Shown here: positions 27,638 through 35,069 of the stretch, piece after piece
Position numbering within the stretch: position 1 is the first letter of the stretch
Layout of the letters: the number at the start of each line of letters is the position of its first letter
NCBI GenBank assembly: GCA_030403585.1
Contig: JAUEPE010000009.1
Location: forward strand, 62,001-126,000
Reading direction: 5' to 3'
Length of the DNA stretch: 64,000 nt
Origin: Frankia sp. RB7
Lineage (GTDB): Bacteria; Pseudomonadota; Alphaproteobacteria; Rhizobiales; Xanthobacteraceae
Made by a program: the position numbers and the translations under genes
Notes under the pieces: generated by a model
What the model was told of the DNA's origin: nothing
The model's input: only the letters and a program-made list of their open reading frames with translations
The model's database searches: none

Positions 27638-29368
27638 ATGTTCCGCCTGAAATCCACCCTGATGACCGCCGGCCTGCTGGGAAGCCTGTTCGGCTTCGCC
27701 TGCGGCCCCGTTTCCGCGCAAGTCGCACCTGTCGAAGCGGCCGCGCCTGCCGCGCTGCAAGGCTCGGAGCAGCGAGTGGCGCTGGTGATCGGCAATTCGA
27801 ACTACCAGAACGCGCCGCAGCTCGCCAATCCCGACAATGATGCGCAGTCGATGGCGCAGTTCCTCAACTCGGCCGGCTTCGAGGTGATCTCGGCGACGGA
27901 CCTCGGCCAGAACGACATGCTGCGCGTGGTGCAGGATTTCTCGGCCAAAGTGTCCGCGCGCGGCCCGAACACGGTGGCGATGGTCTATTACGCCGGTCAC
28001 GGCGTGCAGCTCGCCGGCGAGAACTATCTCGTCCCCATTGACGCGAAGGTGTCGAACCAGACCGAGCTGGTCAACGACTCGGTCCGCCTTGTCGATGTGA
28101 TGTCGACGCTGGAGACGATCCCCAGCCGCATGCGCATCGTCATCCTCGACGCCTGCCGCAACAACCCGTTCCCGACCGTCAACGACGCCGGACGGGGCTT
28201 GGCAATCGTCGATGCCCCGAACGGCTCCATCGTCGGTTATTCGACCGCGCCGGGCGCGGAAGCACAGGATGGCACCAACGGCCACAGCCCCTACACGCAG
28301 GCCTTCCTCAACGTCGCGCGCGAGCCCAACGTGCCGATCGAGCAGCTGTTCAAGCGCGTGCGTCTCCAGGTCAACCAGACCACCAGCGGCGCGCAAATTC
28401 CATGGGAGAGCTCCTCGCTCACCTCCGACTTCACCTTCTTCGGCGACACGGTCGTGGCCGCCAATCGCGCGCCGGTGAACGCACCGGTGGTGCAGATGGC
28501 CTCGAACCTGCCGAGCCGTTCGACGCGCCAGGCCTACGACTACGTCGTGTCCGAGGGACGGCCGGAGTACTATCAGGAGTTCATCCAGATGTATCCGCAC
28601 GACCCGCTGTGCGACCACATCCGCTGGCTGCTGTCGAACCTTCTGCTCACGCAGGCCTGGCACCAGGCGGTGCTGGCGAACTCGCCGATCGGCTACCAGG
28701 CCTTCTATAAGAACTACGGCAACAGCCCCTATGCGCAGATGGCGCTGAAGCTCGAGACGCAGCCGAAGCTGATCCCGCTGATGCAGGCGACGAAGTTTTT
28801 GGCTCCGCAGAACATTGCCCCGACGCTCAAGATCGGCAATCTCGGCCAGCCCAAATACATGCCGCTGATCCAGCAGGGCAATGGCGGCTCGCAGATGAAC
28901 GCCAACTTGCCGGTCGTGCAGAAGCCGGGCGACGGCAACGTCATCGGCAAGCTCGGCAACGGCGGCCAGATCGTCAACGTGCCGACGGGCAATCCGCAGA
29001 ACGGCACGCCGTCACAGGCCCCTGGCAAGATCGTCACCCTGCCTGCGCCGACCAACACGACGACGACGAACAACACCACGACGAACAGCAACGGCATCGG
29101 CAAGGTCGTGAGCATGCCCGTGACGATCGGCAAGGGCGGTACGACCGTCGATACGAAGCCGGTGAACGTTCAGACCCAGAACAATCCAATCCGCATCAAC
29201 AACGGCGTGAAGCTCAACAACAACCCGGTGAACAAGGTGCAGGTCCAGAACAACCGGCCGCAGTTCAATGCGATGGGGAATGGCGGCGGAAACAATTTCC
29301 GCCAGTCGATGAACCAGTCGCCCTCCATGGGCGGCGGCGGCAACCATCGCGGCGGCTTCATGCACTGA
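27638..29368 (+). CDS. secreted caspase-family (peptidase C14-like) protein with Asn-rich C-terminal half
   Basis: The 576-residue protein begins with a signal peptide (MFRLKSTLMTAGLLGSLFGF, cleavage near VSAQ). The caspase-like domain spans about residues 45-280 with the dyad H121 (YYAGHGVQ) and C173 (ILDACRNNPF). The first strand is RVALVIGNSNYQN. A helical middle (about 300-390) follows, then a low-complexity C-terminus rich in Asn, Thr, Gly and Gln. Family members are periplasmic or secreted; metacaspase-like specificity for basic residues is possible. It is monocistronic, between the CRP-type sites and a strong terminator. Its biological role in alphaproteobacteria is not established. 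Confidence 0.85.
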   Translation: MFRLKSTLMTAGLLGSLFGFACGPVSAQVAPVEAAAPAALQGSEQRVALVIGNSNYQNAPQLANPDNDAQSMAQFLNSAGFEVISATDLGQNDMLRVVQDFSAKVSARGPNTVAMVYYAGHGVQLAGENYLVPIDAKVSNQTELVNDSVRLVDVMSTLETIPSRMRIVILDACRNNPFPTVNDAGRGLAIVDAPNGSIVGYSTAPGAEAQDGTNGHSPYTQAFLNVAREPNVPIEQLFKRVRLQVNQTTSGAQIPWESSSLTSDFTFFGDTVVAANRAPVNAPVVQMASNLPSRSTRQAYDYVVSEGRPEYYQEFIQMYPHDPLCDHIRWLLSNLLLTQAWHQAVLANSPIGYQAFYKNYGNSPYAQMALKLETQPKLIPLMQATKFLAPQNIAPTLKIGNLGQPKYMPLIQQGNGGSQMNANLPVVQKPGDGNVIGKLGNGGQIVNVPTGNPQNGTPSQAPGKIVTLPAPTNTTTTNNTTTNSNGIGKVVSMPVTIGKGGTTVDTKPVNVQTQNNPIRINNGVKLNNNPVNKVQVQNNRPQFNAMGNGGGNNFRQSMNQSPSMGGGGNHRGGFMH

Positions 29369-29390
29369 TCGCCGTCAGCCACACACGACA

Positions 29391-29425
29391 AAGGGGCAGA
29401 GCGCCAACGCTCTGCCCCTTCGTCA
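29391..29425 (+). terminator. strong Rho-independent terminator
   Basis: AAGGGGCAGAGCG (29391-29403) and CGCTCTGCCCCTT (29408-29420) form a perfect 13-bp stem with a CCAA loop. It lies between the convergent caspase-like and threonine dehydratase genes and may act in both directions, since the stem starts with A's and ends with T's. Confidence 0.88.
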
Positions 29426-29440
29426 TGTCATGTCAGAAGC

Positions 29441-30424
29441 TCAAGCCACCAGCTCGGCAAACAGTTCCGCATCGACGTTGCCGCCGGAGAGCACGATGAC
29501 CACGTTCTTGCCGGCGACGTCGAGACGCCCCGCCAGCAACGCGGCAAGGCCCACCGCGCCGCCGGGCTCGACCACGAGCTTCAGCTCGCGGTAGGCAAAG
29601 GCGACCGCCGCGCCGACTTCCTTGTCCGACGCGGTCACGCCGCGCGCCAAAAGCTTGCTGTTGATCGCAAAGGTCATCTCGCCGGGAATCAGCGCCATCA
29701 GCGCATCGCAGATGGTGCGGCCGGCCGGTGCGTGCGGCTCGCGGTGGCCTGCGGTCAGCGACAGGCCGTGATCGTCGAATGCCTCGGGCTCGGCCACCAC
29801 GATCTCGGCCAACGGATAACGCGCCTTCACGGCCGTCGCGACGCCTGCTATCAGGCCGCCGCCGGAGGCCGGCGCGACCACGATATCGGGCGAGAGGCCG
29901 AGCGCCGCCATGTCCTCCGCAATCTCGCGGCCGGCGGTACCTTGCCCTGCGATCACGAGGGGATCGTCATAAGGCCTGACCAGCGTGGCACCGCGCTTCT
30001 CGGCGATGCCGCGCGAGATCGCCTCGCGGTCGTCGCGGTCGCGATCGTAGAGCACAACGTCTGCGCCATATGATTTGGTGCGCTCGCGCTTGGAGAGTGG
30101 CGCATCCGCCGGCATCACGATGGTCGCATGCATGTCGAGGATTTTGGCCGCCGCCGCCACGCCCTGGGCGTGGTTGCCGGAGGAGAACGCGACGACACCG
30201 CCGGCGCGCTTGTCCTGCGGGATCGAGAACACCTTGTTGAAGGCGCCGCGGAATTTGAAGGAGCCGGTGCGCTGGAGCATCTCCGGCTTCAGGAAGACCT
30301 TCGCGCCAACGCGCTCGTTGAGCACCGGAAAGGACAACAGCGGGGTGCGGACGGCGAAGGGCGCGAGCACGCGGGCTGCAGCATCGATATCGGCAGGGCC
30401 GATCGGAAGGGGCTGTTCGGTCAT
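29441..30424 (-). CDS. threonine/serine dehydratase (PLP-dependent ammonia-lyase, catabolic type)
   Basis: The 327-residue fold-type II PLP enzyme has the Schiff-base lysine K57 (GSFKFRGA), the Asn loop SSGNHAQGVA, the Gly-rich phosphate loop ASGGGLIAG and the C-terminal LSGGNVD. It lacks the ACT-like regulatory domain of biosynthetic IlvA, so it is a short catabolic form. It deaminates threonine to 2-oxobutyrate and often serine or hydroxy-aspartate. The start is ATG 30424, although the frame continues further upstream without homology. It stands alone, 55 bases from the glycosyltransferase stop, on the same strand. Confidence 0.87.
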   Translation of the reverse strand: MTEQPLPIGPADIDAAARVLAPFAVRTPLLSFPVLNERVGAKVFLKPEMLQRTGSFKFRGAFNKVFSIPQDKRAGGVVAFSSGNHAQGVAAAAKILDMHATIVMPADAPLSKRERTKSYGADVVLYDRDRDDREAISRGIAEKRGATLVRPYDDPLVIAGQGTAGREIAEDMAALGLSPDIVVAPASGGGLIAGVATAVKARYPLAEIVVAEPEAFDDHGLSLTAGHREPHAPAGRTICDALMALIPGEMTFAINSKLLARGVTASDKEVGAAVAFAYRELKLVVEPGGAVGLAALLAGRLDVAGKNVVIVLSGGNVDAELFAELVA

Positions 30425-30479
30425 GGCAGATGTTATCGCGTCGAATGAGGTGCGGGCAAGACACCTCCGCGCGAGGATT

Positions 30480-31538
30480 TTAGGCGACGTAGCGTGGCAG
30501 GTCCGCCCCGTTCCGGCCCGGCAGCACCGCACCAACCGCCAAAATGCTGTCCACAAAGGCCCTCGCCGAGGCTTCCCAGGTGTAATTGGAGGCGAATTCG
30601 ACGCAGTCCTGCCTGGAGATGTCGAGCGCGGCGAAGCAGGCGTTACGCAAATCATGATCCAGCGCGCCGACCGGCGCATCGCCGATGACGTCGCGGGGCC
30701 CCTTCACCGGGAAGGCCGCGACCGGCAGGCCGCTCGCCAGCGCCTCGAGCAGGACCAGGCCGAACGTGTCGGTCTTGCTCGGAAACACGAAGACGTCGGC
30801 GGCCGCATAGATGTCGGCCAGTTCCTCGCCATGCTTCTCGCCGAGGAAAATCGCGTCAGGATAGGCCTCTTCCAGCGCGTTGCGCGCCGGGCCGTCTCCG
30901 ACGATCACCTTGGTGCCGGGCAGGTCGAGATCGAGGAACGCCTCGAGATTCTTCTCCACCGCGACGCGGCCGACCGAAAGGAACACCGGGGCCGGCAGGC
31001 AGAGGTCGATCGCGCGAGGATGGAACAAATGGGTGTCGACGCCGCGCGGCCACAGCACGACATTGTCGAAACCGCGCTCGCCGAGCTCCCGGGCCAGCGC
31101 GGGCGTCGCCGCCATCACGGCGCGGCTCGGGTTGTGGAAACGCCGCAGCGCCCGCCAGATCAGGGATTCCGGAACCGGCACCCGGGCACGGACATATTCG
31201 GGAAAGCGGGTGTGGAAGCTGGTCGTGAACGGCAGCTTGCGCTGCCGGCAATAGCGGCGCACCATCAGGCCGATCGGCCCTTCCGTCGCGATATGGATGC
31301 TGTCGGGCTGCGCTTCCTCGATCAGCTTTGCAATGCGCGCCGGGCGCGGCATCGCGAGCCGCACGTCGCGATAGCTTGGCATCGCAAAGGTACGGAACGA
31401 TTGCGGCGTCAGGAACGTGAACTCGACGCCATGTCCTTCGACGGTAAGTGTCTTGGCGGCGTCAGCGAGCTTGGTCAGCGTCCGAACCACACCGTTGACT
31501 TGCGGGTGCCAGGCGTCGGTCGCGACCAGGATGCGCAT
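30480..31538 (-). CDS. GT4-family glycosyltransferase
   Basis: The 352-residue GT-B enzyme shows an N-terminal DAWHPQVNGVVRT segment and SFHTRFPEY. Its C-terminal donor domain has FLSVGRVAVEKNLEAFLDLD and the EX7E-type segment FGLVLLEALASG. These features fit retaining GT4 transferases of the alpha-mannosyl/SqdX/GumH-like group, often acting on lipid acceptors. Its ATG overlaps the upstream phosphatase stop by one base (TGATG), so the two are translationally coupled. A shared role in glycolipid or lipid A-related metabolism is an inference. Confidence 0.85.
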   Translation of the reverse strand: MRILVATDAWHPQVNGVVRTLTKLADAAKTLTVEGHGVEFTFLTPQSFRTFAMPSYRDVRLAMPRPARIAKLIEEAQPDSIHIATEGPIGLMVRRYCRQRKLPFTTSFHTRFPEYVRARVPVPESLIWRALRRFHNPSRAVMAATPALARELGERGFDNVVLWPRGVDTHLFHPRAIDLCLPAPVFLSVGRVAVEKNLEAFLDLDLPGTKVIVGDGPARNALEEAYPDAIFLGEKHGEELADIYAAADVFVFPSKTDTFGLVLLEALASGLPVAAFPVKGPRDVIGDAPVGALDHDLRNACFAALDISRQDCVEFASNYTWEASARAFVDSILAVGAVLPGRNGADLPRYVA

Positions 31539-32350
31539 CAGGCCGCCCTTGCTGCCACCTGCGGAACTTCTGCCGGCTTCTGCAGGTGATCCGCCCAGGT
31601 GATGATCTCGAAGCGCCCGTCGTCGTGCTCGACCAGCGCGGTGCAGCTCTCGACCCAGTCGCCGCAGTTCATGTAGCGGATGCCGTTCTCGTCGCGGATC
31701 ACGGCGTAGTGGATGTGGCCGCAGATCACGCCATCGGCGTCGTGGCGCCGCGCTTCGGCTGCGAGCGCCTGCTCGAACGCGCCGATATAGTTGACCGCGT
31801 TCTTGACCTTCTGCTTGGCCCATTGCGACAGCGACCAATACGGCACCTTGAACATGCGGCGGAAGAAGTTGACGAAGCGGTTCATCTGGATCGCGAAGTC
31901 GTAAGCCTTGTCGCCGAGATGGGCGAGCCAGCGCGCGTTCTGCACCACGAGGTCGAAGATGTCGCCGTGGATGACGAGATAGCGCTTGCCGTCCACGCCG
32001 GTGTGGACGGTATTCTCGACGACGTCGATGCCGCCGAAATGCGTGCCGTAATAATTGCGCAGGAACTCGTCGTGATTGCCGGGCACGTAGACGACCTTGG
32101 CGCCCTTGCGCGCCTTGCGCAGCAGCTTCTGGACCAGATCGTTATGCGACTGCGGCCAGTGCCAGTTCGATTTCAGCGCCCAGCCATCGACGATGTCGCC
32201 GACGAGATAGATGGTGTCGGCGTCGTGGTAGCGCAGGAAGTCCAGCAAAAGGTCGGCTTGCGAGCCGCGGGCTCCGAGATGAACGTCGGAGATGAACAAG
32301 GTGCGAAAGCGCCTTTCAGGGCTCTCGTCACTCACATCGTAACTTCCCAT
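31538..32350 (-). CDS. LpxH-like metallophosphoesterase (UDP-2,3-diacylglucosamine diphosphatase family)
   Basis: The 270-residue protein has all calcineurin-like metal motifs: ISDVHLG, LVGDIVDG, PGNHDEF, VIHGD and CGHIHYA. The order and spacing fit LpxH/LpxH2-like hydrolases, which cleave UDP-2,3-diacylglucosamine to lipid X in lipid A synthesis. Many alphaproteobacteria use LpxI instead, so this paralogue may act on another substrate. An ATG 14 codons upstream is possible; ATG 32350 is preferred because the N-terminus before it has no family support. It is the first gene of a two-gene operon with the glycosyltransferase. Confidence 0.8.
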   Translation of the reverse strand: MGSYDVSDESPERRFRTLFISDVHLGARGSQADLLLDFLRYHDADTIYLVGDIVDGWALKSNWHWPQSHNDLVQKLLRKARKGAKVVYVPGNHDEFLRNYYGTHFGGIDVVENTVHTGVDGKRYLVIHGDIFDLVVQNARWLAHLGDKAYDFAIQMNRFVNFFRRMFKVPYWSLSQWAKQKVKNAVNYIGAFEQALAAEARRHDADGVICGHIHYAVIRDENGIRYMNCGDWVESCTALVEHDDGRFEIITWADHLQKPAEVPQVAARAA

Positions 32351-32580
32351 GCGACAGCCTGTAACAATGTCCCGTGACAGGGGGATGACCAATTGAACCT
32401 TTGAGGCACCCTCAGATACGAATCAAACCTCGCCTCGCCCTCCCCGCGAATATCAGTCGCATGCGACAGTCAGGCGACATGGGGCGGCTGTGGATCCCCG
32501 CAAAGTCCGGGCCCGAGCGCGGCACACATCAGAGGTGACGCGAGCCGCTGCAAAGATGACGCCAGCCGCGGGCAGGCGCG

Positions 32581-33153
32581 CTATTTTCCGGAAACGACGA
32601 TCGTCCGAACAATGAGGGCGATGCGTTCGCTCCGCGCGCCAGGCCTAATCCGGCCCGAACGTTCGAGCTCAACGAGCCCATGCAGGGCGGCCCAAAAGGT
32701 CTCGGTCGCGACCTCCACATCGACGCAAAACGGCGTCACGACTGCCGCAAGGGCTTCGAAGCCGGCCCGTAGTTCCGGTCTGGTCCCGGCTTCGGCGAAG
32801 CGCAGTTCCGTCGGAAGAATGAACATGGCCTCGTAGAGCGCTGGATTGCGGAGTGCAAAGCCGAGGTAGGCCGTCGCGACATTCTTGATGGCGTTTCGCC
32901 CGGTCGACCCACGTGCCGCCTCCCGAAGAGCCACGTTGATGTCCCGGAAACCCTCGAGGGCTACTGCGGCAACGATCGCATCCCTGTTGTCGAAATGTGA
33001 ATAGAGGACCGGCTGACTGTGCTCGATCTCGTCGGCAAGCCGACGGATCGTAACCGCGTTCCATCCCTCGCTCTCCGCGATCACGCGCGCTACCGCCACG
33101 ATGCGGCGCTCGCGGTCGGCGCGTTGCCTGTCTTTCCGTTCGGCGATCCCCAA
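32581..33153 (-). CDS. TetR-family transcriptional repressor
   Basis: The 190-residue protein has an N-terminal helix-turn-helix (VTIRRLADEIEHSQPVLYSHF) and an all-helical ligand domain. The start is best placed at TTG 33153, because GGGAG sits eight bases before it. An in-frame TTG at 33213 would put the start codon inside an operator palindrome. It is divergent from the DUF4267 and DoxX-like genes, and the operators between them suggest it represses both itself and them. The effector is unknown. Confidence 0.83.
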   Translation of the reverse strand: MGIAERKDRQRADRERRIVAVARVIAESEGWNAVTIRRLADEIEHSQPVLYSHFDNRDAIVAAVALEGFRDINVALREAARGSTGRNAIKNVATAYLGFALRNPALYEAMFILPTELRFAEAGTRPELRAGFEALAAVVTPFCVDVEVATETFWAALHGLVELERSGRIRPGARSERIALIVRTIVVSGK

Positions 33154-33205
33154 CCTTCGGTCTCCCAGGCCAAGATAGTCGATACTTATTATCGATGCTT
33201 GACGA

Positions 33206-33243
33206 TCTAGCAACGCTAGACTACATTTTCTAGCAACGCTATA
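33206..33243. promoter_or_regulatory. tandem TetR-type operators
   Basis: TCTAGCAACGCTAGA (33206-33220) is a perfect 6-3-6 palindrome. TCTAGCAACGCTATA (33229-33243) is the same word with one mismatch, and the centres are 23 bases apart. They fill the divergent promoter region of the TetR and DUF4267 genes, the typical place for an autorepressor operator. Confidence 0.72.
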
Positions 33244-33261
33244 TTATCTTGGATCGATAGA

Positions 33262-33651
33262 ATGAATCTCATGCATTGGCTTCCGCTTGGAACAGCACTG
33301 CTCCTGGCTCTCGGGATTATCGCGATCGGCACCCAATATGTCGTGAGCCCGAGGACCGCGACACGCAGTTTCGGCCTGCCACTCCCTGAAGAAGGCGCCA
33401 ACACCGACTGGTGGCTTCGCCTCAAGGGCGTTCGCGACATCGCGTCGGGATTGACCGTACTGGCATTCATGGCGTGGGGTGTCCCCCGCGGGGTCGGCAT
33501 CATCCTGTTTGTCGAAGCCATCATCCCCATCGGCGACATGCTGGTCGTGCTTGGCGGCAAAGGCTCTGCAAAAAGCGCTGTCGGCATTCACGGCCTCACG
33601 GCGGCCATCATGGTTCTGGCAGCCATCCCCATGATGATGGATGTGCCCTGA
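33262..33651 (+). CDS. DUF4267 small membrane protein
   Basis: The 129-residue protein has four hydrophobic segments and the DUF4267 features YVVSPRTATRSFGLPLP and WLRLKGVRDIASGL. Proteins of this family are often next to TetR regulators, as here. It starts 19 bases after the second operator, so TetR binding would block its promoter. Function unknown; an inner-membrane location is likely. The next gene starts one base after its stop. Confidence 0.75.
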   Translation: MNLMHWLPLGTALLLALGIIAIGTQYVVSPRTATRSFGLPLPEEGANTDWWLRLKGVRDIASGLTVLAFMAWGVPRGVGIILFVEAIIPIGDMLVVLGGKGSAKSAVGIHGLTAAIMVLAAIPMMMDVP

Positions 33652-33652
33652 G

Positions 33653-33973
33653 ATGGCTCATGCTGTTTCGGTCTGTCTGCTCGTTGCCGGACTCTTTGGC
33701 GCAGGCCTCTATAACGCGATCGGCACGTCCGCGACGCAAAGCAGCTTCGTTCGATGGGGTTACCCGCGCTGGTGGGGCCGCCTTACCGGCGGACTGGAGA
33801 TGATAAGCGCCCTTCTGATTGCACTCCCTGCCAGTCGCGTTTTTGGCCTGGCGCTAGGCGCGGCAATCATTTCGGCCGCGGTCCTGACCGTGCTGCGCCA
33901 CCGCGAATTTTCGCACCTTGTACCGCTTGGCGTGTTCGCCACCTTGATGGCTCTCGCCGGAACGTTGTCTTGA
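33653..33973 (+). CDS. DoxX-like small membrane protein
   Basis: The 106-residue protein has four predicted transmembrane helices with the DoxX-like marker FVRWGYPRWWGRLTGGLE. ATG 33653 comes one base after the DUF4267 stop, so the genes are co-translated. An alternative in-frame ATG at 33641 overlaps the upstream gene. DoxX-like proteins are linked to redox and thiosulfate or quinone chemistry in some cases, but nothing here tells the role. The protein is about the usual size. It converges on thiD. Confidence 0.72.
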   Translation: MAHAVSVCLLVAGLFGAGLYNAIGTSATQSSFVRWGYPRWWGRLTGGLEMISALLIALPASRVFGLALGAAIISAAVLTVLRHREFSHLVPLGVFATLMALAGTLS

Positions 33974-34009
33974 AGGCCGATATTGCCGGCGCGCAGCTCG
34001 AAGCCGGCG

Positions 34010-34810
34010 TCAGTAAAACTTGTGGAAATGATGGATCGGCCCGTGGCCGTGACCGACGCTGAAGCGGTCGGCGGCCGCGATCGCCGCGCTGATCCAGCTC
34101 TTGGCATTGCGCACGGCCGTCTCGAGATCCTCGCCTTTGGCGAGGCCCGCCGCGACGGCTGAGGACAATGAGCAGCCGGTACCATGGGTGTTGCGGGTAG
34201 CGACGCGCGACGCGGCAAGCGCGATCGTTTTGTCGGCGCTGACGAGATAGTCGATGCTCTCCACCCCCTCGCCGTGCCCGCCCTTGATCAGGACCGCGCG
34301 GCAGCCGAGTTCGAGCAGACGACGCCCCTGGCTTTCGATCTCGGCCTCGCTTCGCGCGAGCGGCTCGTCGAGCAGTGCAGCTGCCTCCGGCAGATTGGGC
34401 GTGATCACCGACGCGAGCCGCATCAGCTTCGTGCGCAACGCTTCGACAGCTTCCGCCGCCAGCAGGCGATCGCCGGAGGTTGCGACCATCACGGGATCGA
34501 GCACGATATGGCGAGGCTTCCAGCGCGCCAGCGCAGAGGCGATCGCATCGATGCTCTCGGCTTGAGCCACCATGCCGATCTTCACCGCGCCGACGTCGAG
34601 ATCGGAGAACACCGCATCGATCTGCGCCGTGACGAACGCCGCCGGCACCGCGTGAATGCCGGTGACGCCTTTGGTGTTCTGCGCAGTCAGTGCCGTGATC
34701 GCGGATGCGCCGTAGACGCCGAGCGCGGCAAAGGTCTTCAGGTCGGCCTGAATGCCGGCGCCGCCGCTCGAATCCGAGCCGGCGATGGTGAGCGCCACGG
34801 GCGTCGTCAT
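34010..34810 (-). CDS. thiD: hydroxymethylpyrimidine/phosphomethylpyrimidine kinase
   Basis: The 266-residue ribokinase-fold enzyme has ALTIAGSDSSGGAGIQADLK at its start, LDPVMVATSGDRLL in the middle, and the anion-hole/catalytic segment NTHGTGCSLSSA near the end. It phosphorylates HMP and HMP-P in thiamine synthesis. It is not in a thiamine operon here. No THI-box is obvious in the 259-base spacer to the kinase gene upstream. The family also includes pyridoxal kinases, but the motifs favour ThiD. Confidence 0.93.
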   Translation of the reverse strand: MTTPVALTIAGSDSSGGAGIQADLKTFAALGVYGASAITALTAQNTKGVTGIHAVPAAFVTAQIDAVFSDLDVGAVKIGMVAQAESIDAIASALARWKPRHIVLDPVMVATSGDRLLAAEAVEALRTKLMRLASVITPNLPEAAALLDEPLARSEAEIESQGRRLLELGCRAVLIKGGHGEGVESIDYLVSADKTIALAASRVATRNTHGTGCSLSSAVAAGLAKGEDLETAVRNAKSWISAAIAAADRFSVGHGHGPIHHFHKFY

Positions 34811-35069
34811 CGCAGGGTACGCTTGCTTGAAGAAATCTCAGCCATAAGCCTGTCCTAGCGCGCCGCTCGAGCCCCAGCAAGCCGACGAATCAGGCAGAGC
34901 CAGTGCTGCGCGGCATTGTCGTCCCGCAAACGTGCACATCCACCGAAAATATGCCTAGGCATCACCCGGCCTTGGCGAGCCCACCCAAATCAGTGAAACG
35001 TTGATCGATTCGCTGGCGATGCCATGTTGCGGGCCGCCCCCCGGCCTGCAACCCTCTCGGGACTGTATC

